Shown one piece after another: positions 18,438-28,626 of a stretch of 64,000 nt of DNA; within the stretch, counting starts at the first letter, position 1; the number at the start of each line of letters is the position of its first letter. Origin of the DNA: Rhizobium aethiopicum (GTDB lineage: Bacteria > Pseudomonadota > Alphaproteobacteria > Rhizobiales > Rhizobiaceae); contig NZ_FMAJ01000011.1 of assembly GCF_900094625.1 (NCBI RefSeq), positions 62,001 to 126,000 of the forward strand, given 5' to 3'. Made by a program: the position numbers and the translations under genes. The notes under the pieces are model-generated. The model was not told the origin of the DNA and made no database searches. It saw only the letters and a list, made by a program, of their open reading frames with translations.

Positions 18438-19586
18438 TCAATGTTCGCGGTCGCCCTGGCCAGGCTTGGGGTCCAAGAGCGACATATATTCGCCGGCGCG
18501 GTGCAGCAATCCGTCGCGTGGCAGCGACAGCGCGTGGATGCGGGCGTTGCGCCAATGTCGGTCGAGATTGAGGCCGATGCCGGCTGACGCTTCGCCCGCG
18601 AGCTCGAACAGCGCATTTGCGGCGCTGAGTGCCGTTTCCCCGGCAGTGATCGCGGCGGCCGAGGCGGAAAAATAGGCATCCGCCATCGCAGCCTCTACAG
18701 GATTGACCTGGGCAATGTCGAGCTTGCGGCCTGCCCGCTCCAGAGCCGCCGCGGTGATTTCGATGCCGACGGCGTGTTCGCCGAGCCGGGAGGGGGTGGC
18801 GGTGCCATCGTCAATCACCGTCATCAGGTCGGCCCATGCCGCTCGCGCGATGCCAAGGTTTACGCCCGCCTTGAGCAGCAGGCCGAGCGAGATGCCGGTC
18901 GAATAACCGGACGAGGGGGCCGGCGCGATTGCGCCGGCGTCGACATGAACTGCGCCGGTGATCGTCGTTGCCGATCCGTTAGTGCGCTGGCCGAAACCGT
19001 CCCAATCATCGACCACCTGAACGTCTTCGCCATTGCGGCTCAGATAGAGCGTCACAGGGCGGCCGGGGGGAAGCGTGAGGGCAGCGGCAATCCAATCGGC
19101 ATAGAGAATACCGGGGGCCTGCCGCATCCGGCCGCTCAGGCGGTAACCCGGCCCTTCGGCCGACAGCTCGGTGCCGTCGGCGACGGTGGCGCCGGCGAAG
19201 CGGTCGCCGAGCAGGACGCGGGAAAACAGCGATGCCTTCAGATCCTCGGCCGCCTGGGTGCGGAGCGTTTCCAGCACGGAAAAGTGATGCTCCAGGGTCT
19301 CGCCGATCGAGGCGTCGGCCTCGGCAATGATCGCAATGATTTCGGCAAGCAGGGCGTTCGGGACGTCGAGCCCCTCATGTTCGGGCGGAACAGAGATTGC
19401 CGTTAGTCCCGATGCCGACAGCGCGTCGAGCTCGGCAAAGGGTAGGATGCGATTGATATCGCGCTCGCTTGCCTGGTGACGCAACGTGCCGGCGAGATTG
19501 CGAGCCGTGGATACCGCCTCCTCTTCGTTTCCGATGCGGCGGGCCGGCGGCCTCAGGCGGTCATGAAACTGCGATACCGTTCCCAT
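18438..19586 (-). CDS. Acyl-CoA dehydrogenase-like flavoprotein (SfnB/DszC type)
   Basis: A 382-residue protein with the fold pattern of acyl-CoA dehydrogenases and flavin-dependent monooxygenases: an N-terminal helical domain, a central beta region (GYRLSGRMRQAPGILYADWIAAA) and a C-terminal helical bundle ending RNARIHALSLPRDGLLHR. The terminal arginine/histidine region matches the SfnB/DszC subgroup used in organosulfur oxidation. It stands alone without the usual reductase or sulfonate transporter neighbours, so substrate is uncertain. Confidence 0.75.
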   Translation of the reverse strand: MGTVSQFHDRLRPPARRIGNEEEAVSTARNLAGTLRHQASERDINRILPFAELDALSASGLTAISVPPEHEGLDVPNALLAEIIAIIAEADASIGETLEHHFSVLETLRTQAAEDLKASLFSRVLLGDRFAGATVADGTELSAEGPGYRLSGRMRQAPGILYADWIAAALTLPPGRPVTLYLSRNGEDVQVVDDWDGFGQRTNGSATTITGAVHVDAGAIAPAPSSGYSTGISLGLLLKAGVNLGIARAAWADLMTVIDDGTATPSRLGEHAVGIEITAAALERAGRKLDIAQVNPVEAAMADAYFSASAAAITAGETALSAANALFELAGEASAGIGLNLDRHWRNARIHALSLPRDGLLHRAGEYMSLLDPKPGQGDREH

Positions 19587-19748
19587 CGCTCACTCTTTGC
19601 TCGACGGATGACAGGAGTGGGGGATTTTCCTCCGGATGATAAGAACGGTTTTTCTAGAAAAATCCAATGCTTTGAATTTTCTCACCAACTTGATCGCCTC
19701 GCCCTCCACGCTACTTATGGTTAACCGGGGCTTGCGTAATTGAGAAAC

Positions 19749-20528
19749 ATGATGAGCGATGCACTTGCTCGCCGCAGCGAGGTGTGGAAAATGGGGCGCC
19801 AGCCGAGACCGCGTTTGACGCTGGATATTGCCGATACTCCAACCTATGCGGTCGGCGACATTCACGGCCGCTACGACCTGCTTTTGAAAGTCGAGGAGGC
19901 GATCCTGCGCGATGGCGCGCGACTGCCCGGGCAAAAGCTGATCGTGATGCTCGGCGACTATATCGACCGCGGCCCGGAATCCGCGCAGGTCATCGCTCAT
20001 CTCATGGAGCCGCCGCCCGATGGTTTCGAACGTATCTGCCTTGCCGGCAATCATGAGATCGCCATGCTCGACTATATCGACGGCTGGCTCTCTTATGATG
20101 ACTGGATGCGGATGGGGGCGGCGGAACTGCTCAAATCCTACGGGCTCGATCCGGAGCATCTGCCGCTCGTCTTCCCCTCCGGGGCGCAGCTTGACGCCTT
20201 TCTGCGGCAATCGCTGCCGCATACGCATATCGATTTCATGCGAACGCTGCCCATCATGCTGGATACACCTGATGTGGCATTCGTTCACGCGGGCATCGAT
20301 CCGGTGCTTCCGCTCTCCGCCCAGACGGAGGAGGATCTGGTCCTCATCCGCCATCGCTTTCTCGAAAGCAGGATTCCTTTGCCGAAACTGATCGTACATG
20401 GTCATACGCCCAGCGACGAGCCTGACATTCGCCCGAGGCGGCTCAACCTCGATACGCGTGCCTTTCGCAGCGGCAGGCTGACCGTCGCCCGCTTCTGGCA
20501 GGGCCGGGTGCATCTGTTTTCCACCTGA
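19749..20528 (+). CDS. PPP-family metallophosphoesterase (serine/threonine phosphatase-like)
   Basis: A 259-residue calcineurin-like phosphoesterase close to bacteriophage-lambda-type PrpA/PrpB phosphatases. The metal-binding signatures are intact: GDIHGRYD at residues 36-43, GDYIDRGPES near 68, GNHE near 101, and a late IVHGHTP. Two adjacent ATGs at 19749 and 19752 are the likely starts. A TTG at 19740 is possible. Activity on phosphoproteins or on dinucleoside polyphosphates are both plausible. Confidence 0.88.
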   Translation: MMSDALARRSEVWKMGRQPRPRLTLDIADTPTYAVGDIHGRYDLLLKVEEAILRDGARLPGQKLIVMLGDYIDRGPESAQVIAHLMEPPPDGFERICLAGNHEIAMLDYIDGWLSYDDWMRMGAAELLKSYGLDPEHLPLVFPSGAQLDAFLRQSLPHTHIDFMRTLPIMLDTPDVAFVHAGIDPVLPLSAQTEEDLVLIRHRFLESRIPLPKLIVHGHTPSDEPDIRPRRLNLDTRAFRSGRLTVARFWQGRVHLFST

Positions 20529-20562
20529 CATAATCTCACCGGGCGCTCTGGCGTCACGGTGA

Positions 20563-23500
20563 TCAGACCGTCTCCCTTTCAGTCGGAACGGTTTCGACCG
20601 GCCTTTCTGCCGAGCGGCTGCGGCGCCGGCCGCGCAGCACGACGTAGAAGACCGGCGTTAGGAACAGGCCGAAGAGCGTCACGCCGAGCATGCCCGAGAA
20701 GACGGCGGTGCCGAGCGACTGGCGCATTTCCGCGCCGGGGCCGGTGGCGATGGCAAGCGGCAGAACGCCGAAGATGAAGGCGAATGCAGTCATCAGGATC
20801 GGGCGCAGGCGGAGGTGGCTCGCCTCGATGGCGGCTTCCACCGGCGACTTGCCTTCCTCTTCCGCCTGTCTTGCGAATTCGACGATCAGGATGGCGTTTT
20901 TGGCCGCAAGGCCGATCAGGACGATCAGGCCGATCTGCGTCAGGACGTTATTGTCCATTCCTCTCAGCGACACCCCGATCAGCGCCGCGAGCACGGCAAG
21001 CGGGACGATGAGAATGATCGCGAGCGGCAAAACCCAGCTTTCATATTGGGCCGCCAGCGCCAGGAAGACGAAAATGACGGAGAGCGCGAAGATGTAGACG
21101 GCGGTGTTACCGGTATGGGTTTCCTGATAGGCGAGTTCCGTCCATTCGAAGGTCGTCCCGGGCGGCAGGATCTTGGCCGCCAGTTCCTCCATCTTCTTCA
21201 GCGCATCACCCGTCGAGGTGCCGGGCGTCGGATTGCCTTGCAGCGGCACCGAGACATACATGTTGTAGCGCTGGACGAGCGCCGGGCCGCTGGCATCCTG
21301 AATGTCCATCAATGTTCCGAGGGGCACGAGCGCACCGGTCGCCGAGCGCACCTTCAGCGCGAGAATATCCTCCCGGTCCATGCGATATTGTCGGTCGGCC
21401 TGGGCGCGAACTTGGTAGACGCGGCCGAACGCGTTGAAATCGTTGACGTAAGCGACGCCAAGGTTGATCGAAAGCGCGTTGAAGATATTCGGGATCGGCA
21501 CGTTCAGGAAGCGCGCCTTGTCGCGGTCGATCGCCAGGAAATATTGCGGGCTGGCGTCGGAGAATGTCGTAAAGACGCCGGTCAGCCCTTCGGTCGTTGC
21601 CGCCGCCCCCATCATCTGTCGGGCGAGGCCGAGCACCCGCGTCATGTCGGGGTTTTCAAGATCGGAGATCTGCATCTTGAAGCCGCCGGAATTGCCGACG
21701 CCGCGCACGGACGGCGGCGGAATGGCGATGATGAAGGCCTCCTGGATGCTTTGCAGCTTGGCGAAGAGCTGGCCTATGATCTTGTTGGCGTTGTCCCCGC
21801 CTTCCTCGCGTTCGGCAAAGGATTTGAAGGGAACGAAGACAACCCCCGAATTCGAGGCATTGGTGAAGGTCGCGCCGCTGAAGCCGGCAAATTGCACGGC
21901 GTTGCCGACGCCGGGTACGGTGCGGGCGATGTCGCCAACCTGTTTGACCACCGCGTCGGTGCGTGCAAGCGAAGCACCGTCGGGAAGCTGCACGACGATG
22001 ATCGCGTAACCCTGGTCCATCGTCGGGATGAAACCCGAAGGAACTCGGGTCGTCATGTACCAGGTTGCGCCGAGGAGAGCGACGAAGGCGAGCATCGAGC
22101 AGGTCAAGCCCACCCAGCTACTGACCAGGTGCCGGATGGTCCACGAATAGCCTGAGCTCATCCGGTCGAAGCCGCGATTGAAGCCGTTTGCGAGGCCGGT
22201 TCCGAGGCGTGAGGCAATGCTCTTGCGCTTGGTCTCGTGATCATGGGCTTTCAGCAATATGCCGGCGAGGGCAGGCGAAAGCGTCAGGGAGTTCAATGCC
22301 GATATCGCGGTGGTGACAGCGATCGTCACCGCGAACTGCCTATAGAACTGGCCTGATATGCCGGGGATGAAGGCTGTCGGCACAAACACCGCGATCAGCA
22401 CTAGCGAGATCGCGATAACCGCGGTTCCGACTTCGTCCATCGTCACGTGAGAGGCCTGCTTCGGTGTCATGCCGCGCGCCAGATTGCGTTCGACGTTTTC
22501 CACCACGACGATCGCGTCGTCGACGACGATGCCGATCGCCAGCACGAGGCCGAAGAGCGTCAGCATGTTGAGCGAAAAACCGAAGGCCAACAGCACAGCG
22601 AACGTGCCGATCAGCGAGACGGGAATGGCGACGATCGGAATGATCGCGGTGCGCCAGGATTGCAGGAAAACCAGAACGACGATCGCCACCAGGATGGCCG
22701 CTTCAGCGATGGTTTTATAGACCTCATTGATCGAAGCCGAGATAAATTCGGTCGTGTCGTAGACGATGCGATACTCCAGACCCTCCGGGAAATTCTGGGA
22801 GATGTCCTTCATGAGTGTCTGGACCTGATGGGCCGTATCCAGGGCATTGGTCCCCGGCCGGGCGAAAATGCCAAGAGCAACCGCCGGGTCGTTGTTGAGG
22901 TAACTATTGGTGACGTAGTCCTGCGCGCCAAGTTCGATGCGGGCGACATCCTGCAACTGCACGAGCCGGCCAGATGTCGTTGATTTCACGATGACGTATC
23001 GGAATTCGCGCACATCGGAGAAGCGCCCGTCGGTTCGCACCGTATATTCGAAGGCGTTCCGGCCTGTCACGGGCGGCGCACCGATCTTGCCGCCTGAGAC
23101 CTGGACGTTCTGGTCTCTCAGGGCGGAGACGACGTCGTCGGATGTCATGCCGTAGGCGGAGAGCTTTTCCGGATCCAGCCAGATTCGCATCGAATATTGG
23201 CGTTCGCCGAAGACCTGAACGTCGCCGACGCCATCAAGGCGGACGAGGACGTCGCGGATGCGGTTGCGGGCGTAGTTCGAGACGTAAAGCTGGTCATAGC
23301 GGTGCGATGGCGACAAGAGGTGCACGACCATCATCAGGTCGGGCGAACTCTTGTCGGTGGTCACGCCAAGCCGCTGGACTTCCTCGGGAAGGCGAGGGAG
23401 GGCGATGGAAACGCGGTTCTGCACGAGCACCTGGACCTTGTCGAGATCGGTGCCGAGCTTGAAGGTGATCGTCAGCGAAATGGCGCCGTCGGCGCTGGAA

Positions 23501-23748
23501 TAGGAAGACATGTAAAGCATGTCCTCGACGCCGTTGATCTGCTGTTCGAGCGGAGTCGAAACGGTGTCGGCGATGGTCTGCGGGTCGGCGCCCGGATAGG
23601 AGGTGCGCACGACGATGGTGGGCGGGGCGATCTCCGGATATTGGGCGACCGGCAACTGCGTATAGGCGATGCCGCCGACGACGAGAAAAAGGATCGAGAT
23701 GACGGCCGCGAAAATCGGCCGGTCGACGAAGAAATGCGCGAACCTCAT
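20563..23748 (-). CDS. RND efflux transporter inner-membrane pump (AcrB/HAE1 type)
   Basis: Proton-driven multidrug efflux pump of 1061 residues, the usual size. It starts MRFAHFFVDRPIFAAVISI, has 12 membrane segments and two large periplasmic loops. The proton-relay aspartates in TM4 are in GIVVDDAIVVVEN. The gene overlaps the adaptor gene by 4 nt (ATGA), so pump and adaptor are made together. No outer-membrane TolC-type gene is next to it, so a shared TolC encoded elsewhere is expected. It closely resembles Brucella BepE and rhizobial relatives. Confidence 0.95.
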   Translation of the reverse strand: MRFAHFFVDRPIFAAVISILFLVVGGIAYTQLPVAQYPEIAPPTIVVRTSYPGADPQTIADTVSTPLEQQINGVEDMLYMSSYSSADGAISLTITFKLGTDLDKVQVLVQNRVSIALPRLPEEVQRLGVTTDKSSPDLMMVVHLLSPSHRYDQLYVSNYARNRIRDVLVRLDGVGDVQVFGERQYSMRIWLDPEKLSAYGMTSDDVVSALRDQNVQVSGGKIGAPPVTGRNAFEYTVRTDGRFSDVREFRYVIVKSTTSGRLVQLQDVARIELGAQDYVTNSYLNNDPAVALGIFARPGTNALDTAHQVQTLMKDISQNFPEGLEYRIVYDTTEFISASINEVYKTIAEAAILVAIVVLVFLQSWRTAIIPIVAIPVSLIGTFAVLLAFGFSLNMLTLFGLVLAIGIVVDDAIVVVENVERNLARGMTPKQASHVTMDEVGTAVIAISLVLIAVFVPTAFIPGISGQFYRQFAVTIAVTTAISALNSLTLSPALAGILLKAHDHETKRKSIASRLGTGLANGFNRGFDRMSSGYSWTIRHLVSSWVGLTCSMLAFVALLGATWYMTTRVPSGFIPTMDQGYAIIVVQLPDGASLARTDAVVKQVGDIARTVPGVGNAVQFAGFSGATFTNASNSGVVFVPFKSFAEREEGGDNANKIIGQLFAKLQSIQEAFIIAIPPPSVRGVGNSGGFKMQISDLENPDMTRVLGLARQMMGAAATTEGLTGVFTTFSDASPQYFLAIDRDKARFLNVPIPNIFNALSINLGVAYVNDFNAFGRVYQVRAQADRQYRMDREDILALKVRSATGALVPLGTLMDIQDASGPALVQRYNMYVSVPLQGNPTPGTSTGDALKKMEELAAKILPPGTTFEWTELAYQETHTGNTAVYIFALSVIFVFLALAAQYESWVLPLAIILIVPLAVLAALIGVSLRGMDNNVLTQIGLIVLIGLAAKNAILIVEFARQAEEEGKSPVEAAIEASHLRLRPILMTAFAFIFGVLPLAIATGPGAEMRQSLGTAVFSGMLGVTLFGLFLTPVFYVVLRGRRRSRSAERPVETVPTERETV

Positions 23749-24923
23749 TGTCCGCTCTCCGCATTTGCGGCCTCCGGCGGCGTATCCTGCCGCTCCTGCG
23801 GCAGTTCGCTCATCTGCGGGGTTATCGTCGAGCCGGGCCGGGCGCGTATCACGCCGTTGACGATGATGGTTTCGCTGCCGTCGAGGCCCTCGCGTATGAC
23901 GCGATATCCGTAGAGCCGCGGTCCGGGTCGCACGGGCTTGGTCGAAACTTTGCCTTGTGCGTCGACGAGATAGACGACGCGCTCATTCTGGTCCGAACCG
24001 ATCGCCTCGTCGGGGACGAGAACGGCCTTGTAAGTGTTGGAGGCTTCGACCTGCACGCGGCCAAAAAGGCCGGGCTGAAGGATGAAATCGGGATTTGGCA
24101 GCCGGGCGCGGATGCGAATGGTGCCGCTCTCGTTGTCCACCCGGTTCTCGGCGAAATCGAGCTTGCCCTTGAAGGGTTTGGCGGTGGGGTCCGAGATTGT
24201 GACGGAAACATCCACGCCGCCGCCGCCCATTTGAAGGTCCTTGCCCTGCTTGCGCGCCGTGTCGGCGAAATTCAGCAAGCGGCGCTCATCGACGTCGAAA
24301 TAGAAATCGATCGGATCGAGGGAAACGATGGTGGTGAGCACCGTCTGATCGGCCTGCACCAGGTTGCCTGGCGAGATGAGGCGGCGGTCGATCCGGCCGC
24401 TGAGCGGCGCTTTGATTTCGGTATATTCAAGATCGAGAGCGGCGCGGTCGGCTGCGGCCTGCGCGCCGCGCACATTAGCCTCGGCCGAATCGAACTCGCG
24501 GCGGCGGTCGTCCAACGTTTGCGCTGACTGGCTGCCGCTCGATGCGAGGGACTGGGCACGCTTGTACTGCGCATCGGCGAAGACCAGGGCGGATTGTGAC
24601 GCTTCGAGCGACGCCTTTGCCTGGTTGAGTGCCGTTATGAACGGCCGCTGGTCGATGACGAAGAGCAGGTCGCCCTGCTTCACCAGCGCGCCGTCTTCGA
24701 AATGAACTTCCTGCAGGTAGCCGCCGACACGGGAGCGAACCGAGACTTCGTCGACCGGCTGGAAGCGGCCGATGAACTCGTCACTGTCGACCACATCGCG
24801 CACCACGGGTTTTGCGACGGTGACCGGAGGAGGGGCAGACGGTGCACCCTGCGCCATCGCTGCAAGAGGCATGATCGTGGCGATGCAGCCGAGCATCAAT
24901 ATCCGTCGAAGCGCGTAACTCAT
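23745..24923 (-). CDS. RND efflux periplasmic adaptor (membrane fusion protein)
   Basis: Adaptor subunit of the adjacent RND pump, 392 residues. An N-terminal signal region (MSYALRRILMLGCIATIMPLAAMAQ) precedes a lipoyl half-motif (VRSRVGGYLQEVHFEDGALVKQGDLLFVID), an alpha-hairpin of about 60 residues, the second lipoyl half (EIKAPLSGRIDRRLISPGNLV) and a beta-barrel domain. It bridges the inner-membrane pump and the outer-membrane channel. Confidence 0.94.
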   Translation of the reverse strand: MSYALRRILMLGCIATIMPLAAMAQGAPSAPPPVTVAKPVVRDVVDSDEFIGRFQPVDEVSVRSRVGGYLQEVHFEDGALVKQGDLLFVIDQRPFITALNQAKASLEASQSALVFADAQYKRAQSLASSGSQSAQTLDDRRREFDSAEANVRGAQAAADRAALDLEYTEIKAPLSGRIDRRLISPGNLVQADQTVLTTIVSLDPIDFYFDVDERRLLNFADTARKQGKDLQMGGGGVDVSVTISDPTAKPFKGKLDFAENRVDNESGTIRIRARLPNPDFILQPGLFGRVQVEASNTYKAVLVPDEAIGSDQNERVVYLVDAQGKVSTKPVRPGPRLYGYRVIREGLDGSETIIVNGVIRARPGSTITPQMSELPQERQDTPPEAANAESGQ

Positions 24924-25179
24924 GCCGGTCCCTCCAATCGCGACGGCCGATCGACTGCCGCCGAACCTAAGATGAAGTGATGTTATTCTTGTCTGCTGCT
25001 TTGAACGGAGGCGTTCGCCTCCGTGATTTCCCCGGCGTCCAATTCAGGAAAGGGAGGCCGGCATGCAATGCAAATCGGAAAAATCGTAACGCTATGGAAC
25101 CGGATATAAACGGCAGCGGTGAAAAATAGCAAATGCCAATTGTCCGCGAATTGGAATCCGTGAGCGCCATCGGAGGGCG

Positions 25180-26721
25180 TTAGCTCTCGACGATCTCGTC
25201 GCGGCCCGGCGGCAGGACGGCGAGTTCGGCCCAGTCGAGCTCCTGTTCCAGCATGTGGAAGATATCGTCGTCGATCTCGCCAGCGCGGCGCATCACCGCC
25301 AATTTGCGGCGTTTGGCGGCGATGACGTTGCGGCGCTGCTTGTCGAGCCTGCTGACCTCGCGCGGGTGTTTGCCGTCGGCGGCAATCTCGCGCTCGGAGG
25401 TATAGACGTCGCGCAGGATGCGGGTGGACTTGTCGTCGCCTTCAAGCTCGGCAAGCGCCGCGTCGATCAATGCCACGCGGGCTCTGGTGAGGTCGCGCTT
25501 CAGGGATGTGTCCGGATCGAATTTCAGGAAGCGGATCAGCGGCCCGAGCGTCAATCCCTGGACGATGAGCGTGCCGAGAACGACGGCCAGCGCGCTGAGC
25601 AGGATAATGTCGCGATCGGGGAAATCGATCGGCAGGGCGAGGGCGGTCGCCAACGTTACGAGGCCGCGCATGCCGCACCAGCCGGCGATCAGGCTGGTCG
25701 CGAAGCTGGGGACGGCTTGCGATGTCCGCCCACGCGCGGCGAGAAACGTGATCGCCCGGTTGTAGAAGAGAACCCAAGCCAGGCGGACGATGACGACGGT
25801 GGCGAAGACCGCCGCGGCCAAGGTGATTGCCAAGTTCAGGCGCCCGGGATCGAGGTCGAGGACGATCTGACGGACCTGGAGGCCCATCAGCAGGAAGGCG
25901 AGCACGTTGAGCAGGAAAACCGCGGCTTCCCAGACCGAATAGGAATGAATGCGGTGGCGGGCCGTCTGCCGTTCCGGCATGTAGCGGGCAATCACCATAG
26001 CGTATGCGACGATCGCCAGGATCGCTGAAAGGTGCAGTCGTTCGGCAAGGATCCACGTGCCGAAGGTGGCGACGAATTCGAGCAGGGTGCCGCCGAGCGT
26101 TCCGGCCAGCTTCACACCAACGATCATGTAGAGACGGCCGAGGAGATAGCCTAGGATGAGACCGCCCGGCACTGCCAGCGTCAGCTGTGCCAGAATGCCG
26201 GTGAAAAAGGTGGGATCGGCGGCGGCTGCCACCGCAGCGCTGAAGATGAGAAGGGCGACGGCGTCATTGAGCAGGCTCTCTCCCTTGAGGATCACATAGG
26301 TCTGGCGCGGCAGATCGAAGCGGTCGAGCATGACAGTCGCCGCGACCGCGTCCGGTGGCGCGACGATGGCGCCGAGTGCGACGGCCACGGCAAGCGGCAG
26401 GCCGGCCATTGCGACGCCGACGGCGGTAACGGCCGCGGCCGTCAAGATGACGGCGATTGCGGCGAGTGAAAAGAGCGGCAGCCAGTTACGCCTCAATGTC
26501 CGCGGCGGCAAATCGTAAGCGGCATCGAAGAGCACAGGTGCGATGAAAAGCGCCAGCGCGAGCCTAGGATCGATCGCCACCTCCGGAGCCCATGGGAAGG
26601 CAGCGACAATGATGCCGGCGATCGCCAGCATGGTGGGATAGGGGATACGAAACTTCCTGGAGAATTGCAGGAAGATAATCGCCACCAAGAGCAGCGTCAG
26701 CATGCTTTCGAAAAACGCCAT
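25180..26721 (-). CDS. Na+/H+ antiporter, CPA1 family
   Basis: Cation/proton antiporter of 513 residues with 12 or so membrane segments. The motifs VAPPDAVAATVMLDR, ILKGESLLNDAVALLIFS and AGWCGMRGLVTLATALALP are typical of bacterial NhaP/NhaS1-type CPA1 proteins. About 110 C-terminal residues are a charged cytoplasmic tail likely to regulate activity. It is a monocistronic gene between the RND pair and the marR-emrAB operon. Confidence 0.92.
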   Translation of the reverse strand: MAFFESMLTLLLVAIIFLQFSRKFRIPYPTMLAIAGIIVAAFPWAPEVAIDPRLALALFIAPVLFDAAYDLPPRTLRRNWLPLFSLAAIAVILTAAAVTAVGVAMAGLPLAVAVALGAIVAPPDAVAATVMLDRFDLPRQTYVILKGESLLNDAVALLIFSAAVAAAADPTFFTGILAQLTLAVPGGLILGYLLGRLYMIVGVKLAGTLGGTLLEFVATFGTWILAERLHLSAILAIVAYAMVIARYMPERQTARHRIHSYSVWEAAVFLLNVLAFLLMGLQVRQIVLDLDPGRLNLAITLAAAVFATVVIVRLAWVLFYNRAITFLAARGRTSQAVPSFATSLIAGWCGMRGLVTLATALALPIDFPDRDIILLSALAVVLGTLIVQGLTLGPLIRFLKFDPDTSLKRDLTRARVALIDAALAELEGDDKSTRILRDVYTSEREIAADGKHPREVSRLDKQRRNVIAAKRRKLAVMRRAGEIDDDIFHMLEQELDWAELAVLPPGRDEIVES

Positions 26722-26905
26722 AAGTCCTCCAGTCTATTTCAGCGGAGACGGTTCTGCCAGAAACTAGGGCCAGGCGATGCCGCGGCCACCGTTCGAGCCT
26801 GAAACGGCGACGGGGCGCCGGCCGCAGCCTGCGGCATTTTCGCCGCGGCTGCGGAATATGCTGCTTGCACCCTTGTACGGACCTCCATGCGCAATATATG
26901 CCCAC

Positions 26906-26930
26906 ATATCATAAGTATGCTCATAAATAG
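26906..26930. promoter_or_regulatory. AT-rich repeat upstream of marR-emrAB
   Basis: TCATAA is repeated at 26909-26914 and 26921-26926, 12 bases apart, and the CATA...TATG half-palindrome lies between. The site is 16-40 bases before the MarR start, where an autoregulatory operator would be expected. This is positional inference only. Confidence 0.35.
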
Positions 26931-26945
26931 CCGGCAAAGGTTTCA

Positions 26946-27410
26946 ATGGACGCGACGCCCACACTCGGTTTCCTTCTCCACGACGTTGCACGGCTGCTGC
27001 GCAAGCGGTTCGAGCAACGCGCGAAGTGTCTTGGGCTGACGCGGTCGCAATGGCAGACGCTTGCTTACCTCTCGAACAATGAAGGCATCCATCAGAGCGG
27101 CCTTGCCGAAATTCTCGAAATCGAGCCGATCACGTTGGTGCGCATCCTCGACAAGCTCGCCGAACGCGGATTGATCGAGCGCCGCCAGCACCCGACCGAT
27201 CGGCGCGTCTGGTTGCTCTACATGCGCGACGAGGCGCATCCGCTGCTCGCCGAAATGCGCGAACTGGGGGACGTCACCCGCGCGGAGGCTCTGGAAGGCG
27301 TCTCAGCCGGGCAACGCGAGCAACTCTATCAGATCCTATCCGCGATGAAGACGAACCTGGTGCAGGCTTGCCGGACACCGGTCGAAGACAATGAGATGAA
27401 CAATGGCTGA
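26946..27410 (+). CDS. MarR family transcriptional regulator
   Basis: A 154-residue MarR-type repressor. The winged helix is visible as GIHQSGLAEILEIEPITLVRILDKLAERGLIERR followed by the wing DRRVWLLYM. AAAGG precedes the ATG by about five bases. It overlaps the emrA gene by 8 nt and is the first gene of a three-gene operon, so it most probably represses its own operon and is released by the pump's substrates, as EmrR/MprA does. Confidence 0.92.
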   Translation: MDATPTLGFLLHDVARLLRKRFEQRAKCLGLTRSQWQTLAYLSNNEGIHQSGLAEILEIEPITLVRILDKLAERGLIERRQHPTDRRVWLLYMRDEAHPLLAEMRELGDVTRAEALEGVSAGQREQLYQILSAMKTNLVQACRTPVEDNEMNNG

Positions 27411-28626
27411 TCAACCCTCCCTCCGCGTCGTTGCCGACGCCAATGCCGAGACATCCGTCGAAGAAAACGAAGTCACACAGCAGAAAACGGTAGCCGAAGC
27501 GCCTTCATCCAGTTCAGCGCCGGCTGCCGGCGTGGCTGCGCCTGGCGGCAACAAGGTCCGCCGCCGGCGCAGTCTCACGCGCCCCGTCCTTTTCGCGCTG
27601 CTGCCGGTGGCGCTCGTCGTCGGCGGTTACTATTACGTCAATGGCGGCCAGGTGATGTCGACCGACAACGCCTATATCCAGGCCGACATGGTCGGGGTCA
27701 CCACCGATGTCTCGGGCATCGTCGAGCGGATCGACGTGCATGAAAACGAGGCCGTCAAGGCGGGGCAGGTGCTCTTCAGCCTGGAGGCCGATTCCTTCAA
27801 GATCGCGCTCGATGGCGCCAAGGCGCAGCTCGGCGCTCAGCGCAACCAGATCATGAACCTCAAGGCGAGCTATCAGCAGTCGCTCGCCGAGATCACCCAG
27901 GCGCAAGCCGATCTGCCCTATTACCAGGATCAGTTCGACCGGCAGCAGGCCCTCGTCAACAATGGCAGCGCAACGCAGTCCGCCTATGACGAGGCCAGGC
28001 ACAATCTCGAGGCAGCTCAGCAGAAGGTCGCCGTCGCCAAGGCGGAAGCCGCAACGACGCTGGCCCAGCTCGGGGGCAGTGCGGATCAGCCGGCCGAGGA
28101 AAACCCACTTTACCTGCAGGCCAAATCGCAGGTCGACAACGCCCAACGCGAGTTCGACCACAGCGTCGTCAAAGCGCCCTTCGACGGCATCGTTACCAAT
28201 GTCAGCGCGCTGCAGGTCGGCTCCTACCTGCAGGCTTCGCAGCAGGCCTTCTCGCTTGTCGCAACCGACCATTTGTGGATTGCCGCCAGCCCGAAGGAAA
28301 CCGAGCTGACCTACGTCAAGCCTGGGCAGTCGGCCGAGATCTACGTCGACACCTATCCAGGCGTGACATGGAAGGGCAAGGTCGAGAGCATCAGCCCTGC
28401 ATCCGGCTCCAGCTTCTCGCTGCTGCCGGCGCAGAACACCACCGGCAACTGGGTGAAGGTCGTCCAGCGCATTCCGATGCGCGTCAGCATCGATGATGCC
28501 GCAGGCAAGCCGCCGCTGCGCGTCGGCATGAGCACGGTCGTCGACGTCGAGACCGGCCATGCCCGCGGCCTGCCCGACTTCGTTAACAAGCTTCTGGGCC
28601 GGCCTCAGGGCAAGGACCATGAGTAA
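27403..28626 (+). CDS. emrA: EmrA-type efflux adaptor (HlyD family)
   Basis: Periplasmic adaptor of an MFS tripartite pump, 407 residues. A cytoplasmic, low-complexity N-terminus (about 55 residues) is followed by one membrane anchor (FALLPVALVVGGYYYV). The lipoyl halves (VSGIVERIDVHENEAVKAGQVLF and VVKAPFDGIVTNVSALQVGSYL) flank a long coiled-coil hairpin. The ATG overlaps the MarR stop by 8 nt, and the same 8-nt overlap is used with the next gene. Confidence 0.92.
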   Translation: MADQPSLRVVADANAETSVEENEVTQQKTVAEAPSSSSAPAAGVAAPGGNKVRRRRSLTRPVLFALLPVALVVGGYYYVNGGQVMSTDNAYIQADMVGVTTDVSGIVERIDVHENEAVKAGQVLFSLEADSFKIALDGAKAQLGAQRNQIMNLKASYQQSLAEITQAQADLPYYQDQFDRQQALVNNGSATQSAYDEARHNLEAAQQKVAVAKAEAATTLAQLGGSADQPAEENPLYLQAKSQVDNAQREFDHSVVKAPFDGIVTNVSALQVGSYLQASQQAFSLVATDHLWIAASPKETELTYVKPGQSAEIYVDTYPGVTWKGKVESISPASGSSFSLLPAQNTTGNWVKVVQRIPMRVSIDDAAGKPPLRVGMSTVVDVETGHARGLPDFVNKLLGRPQGKDHE

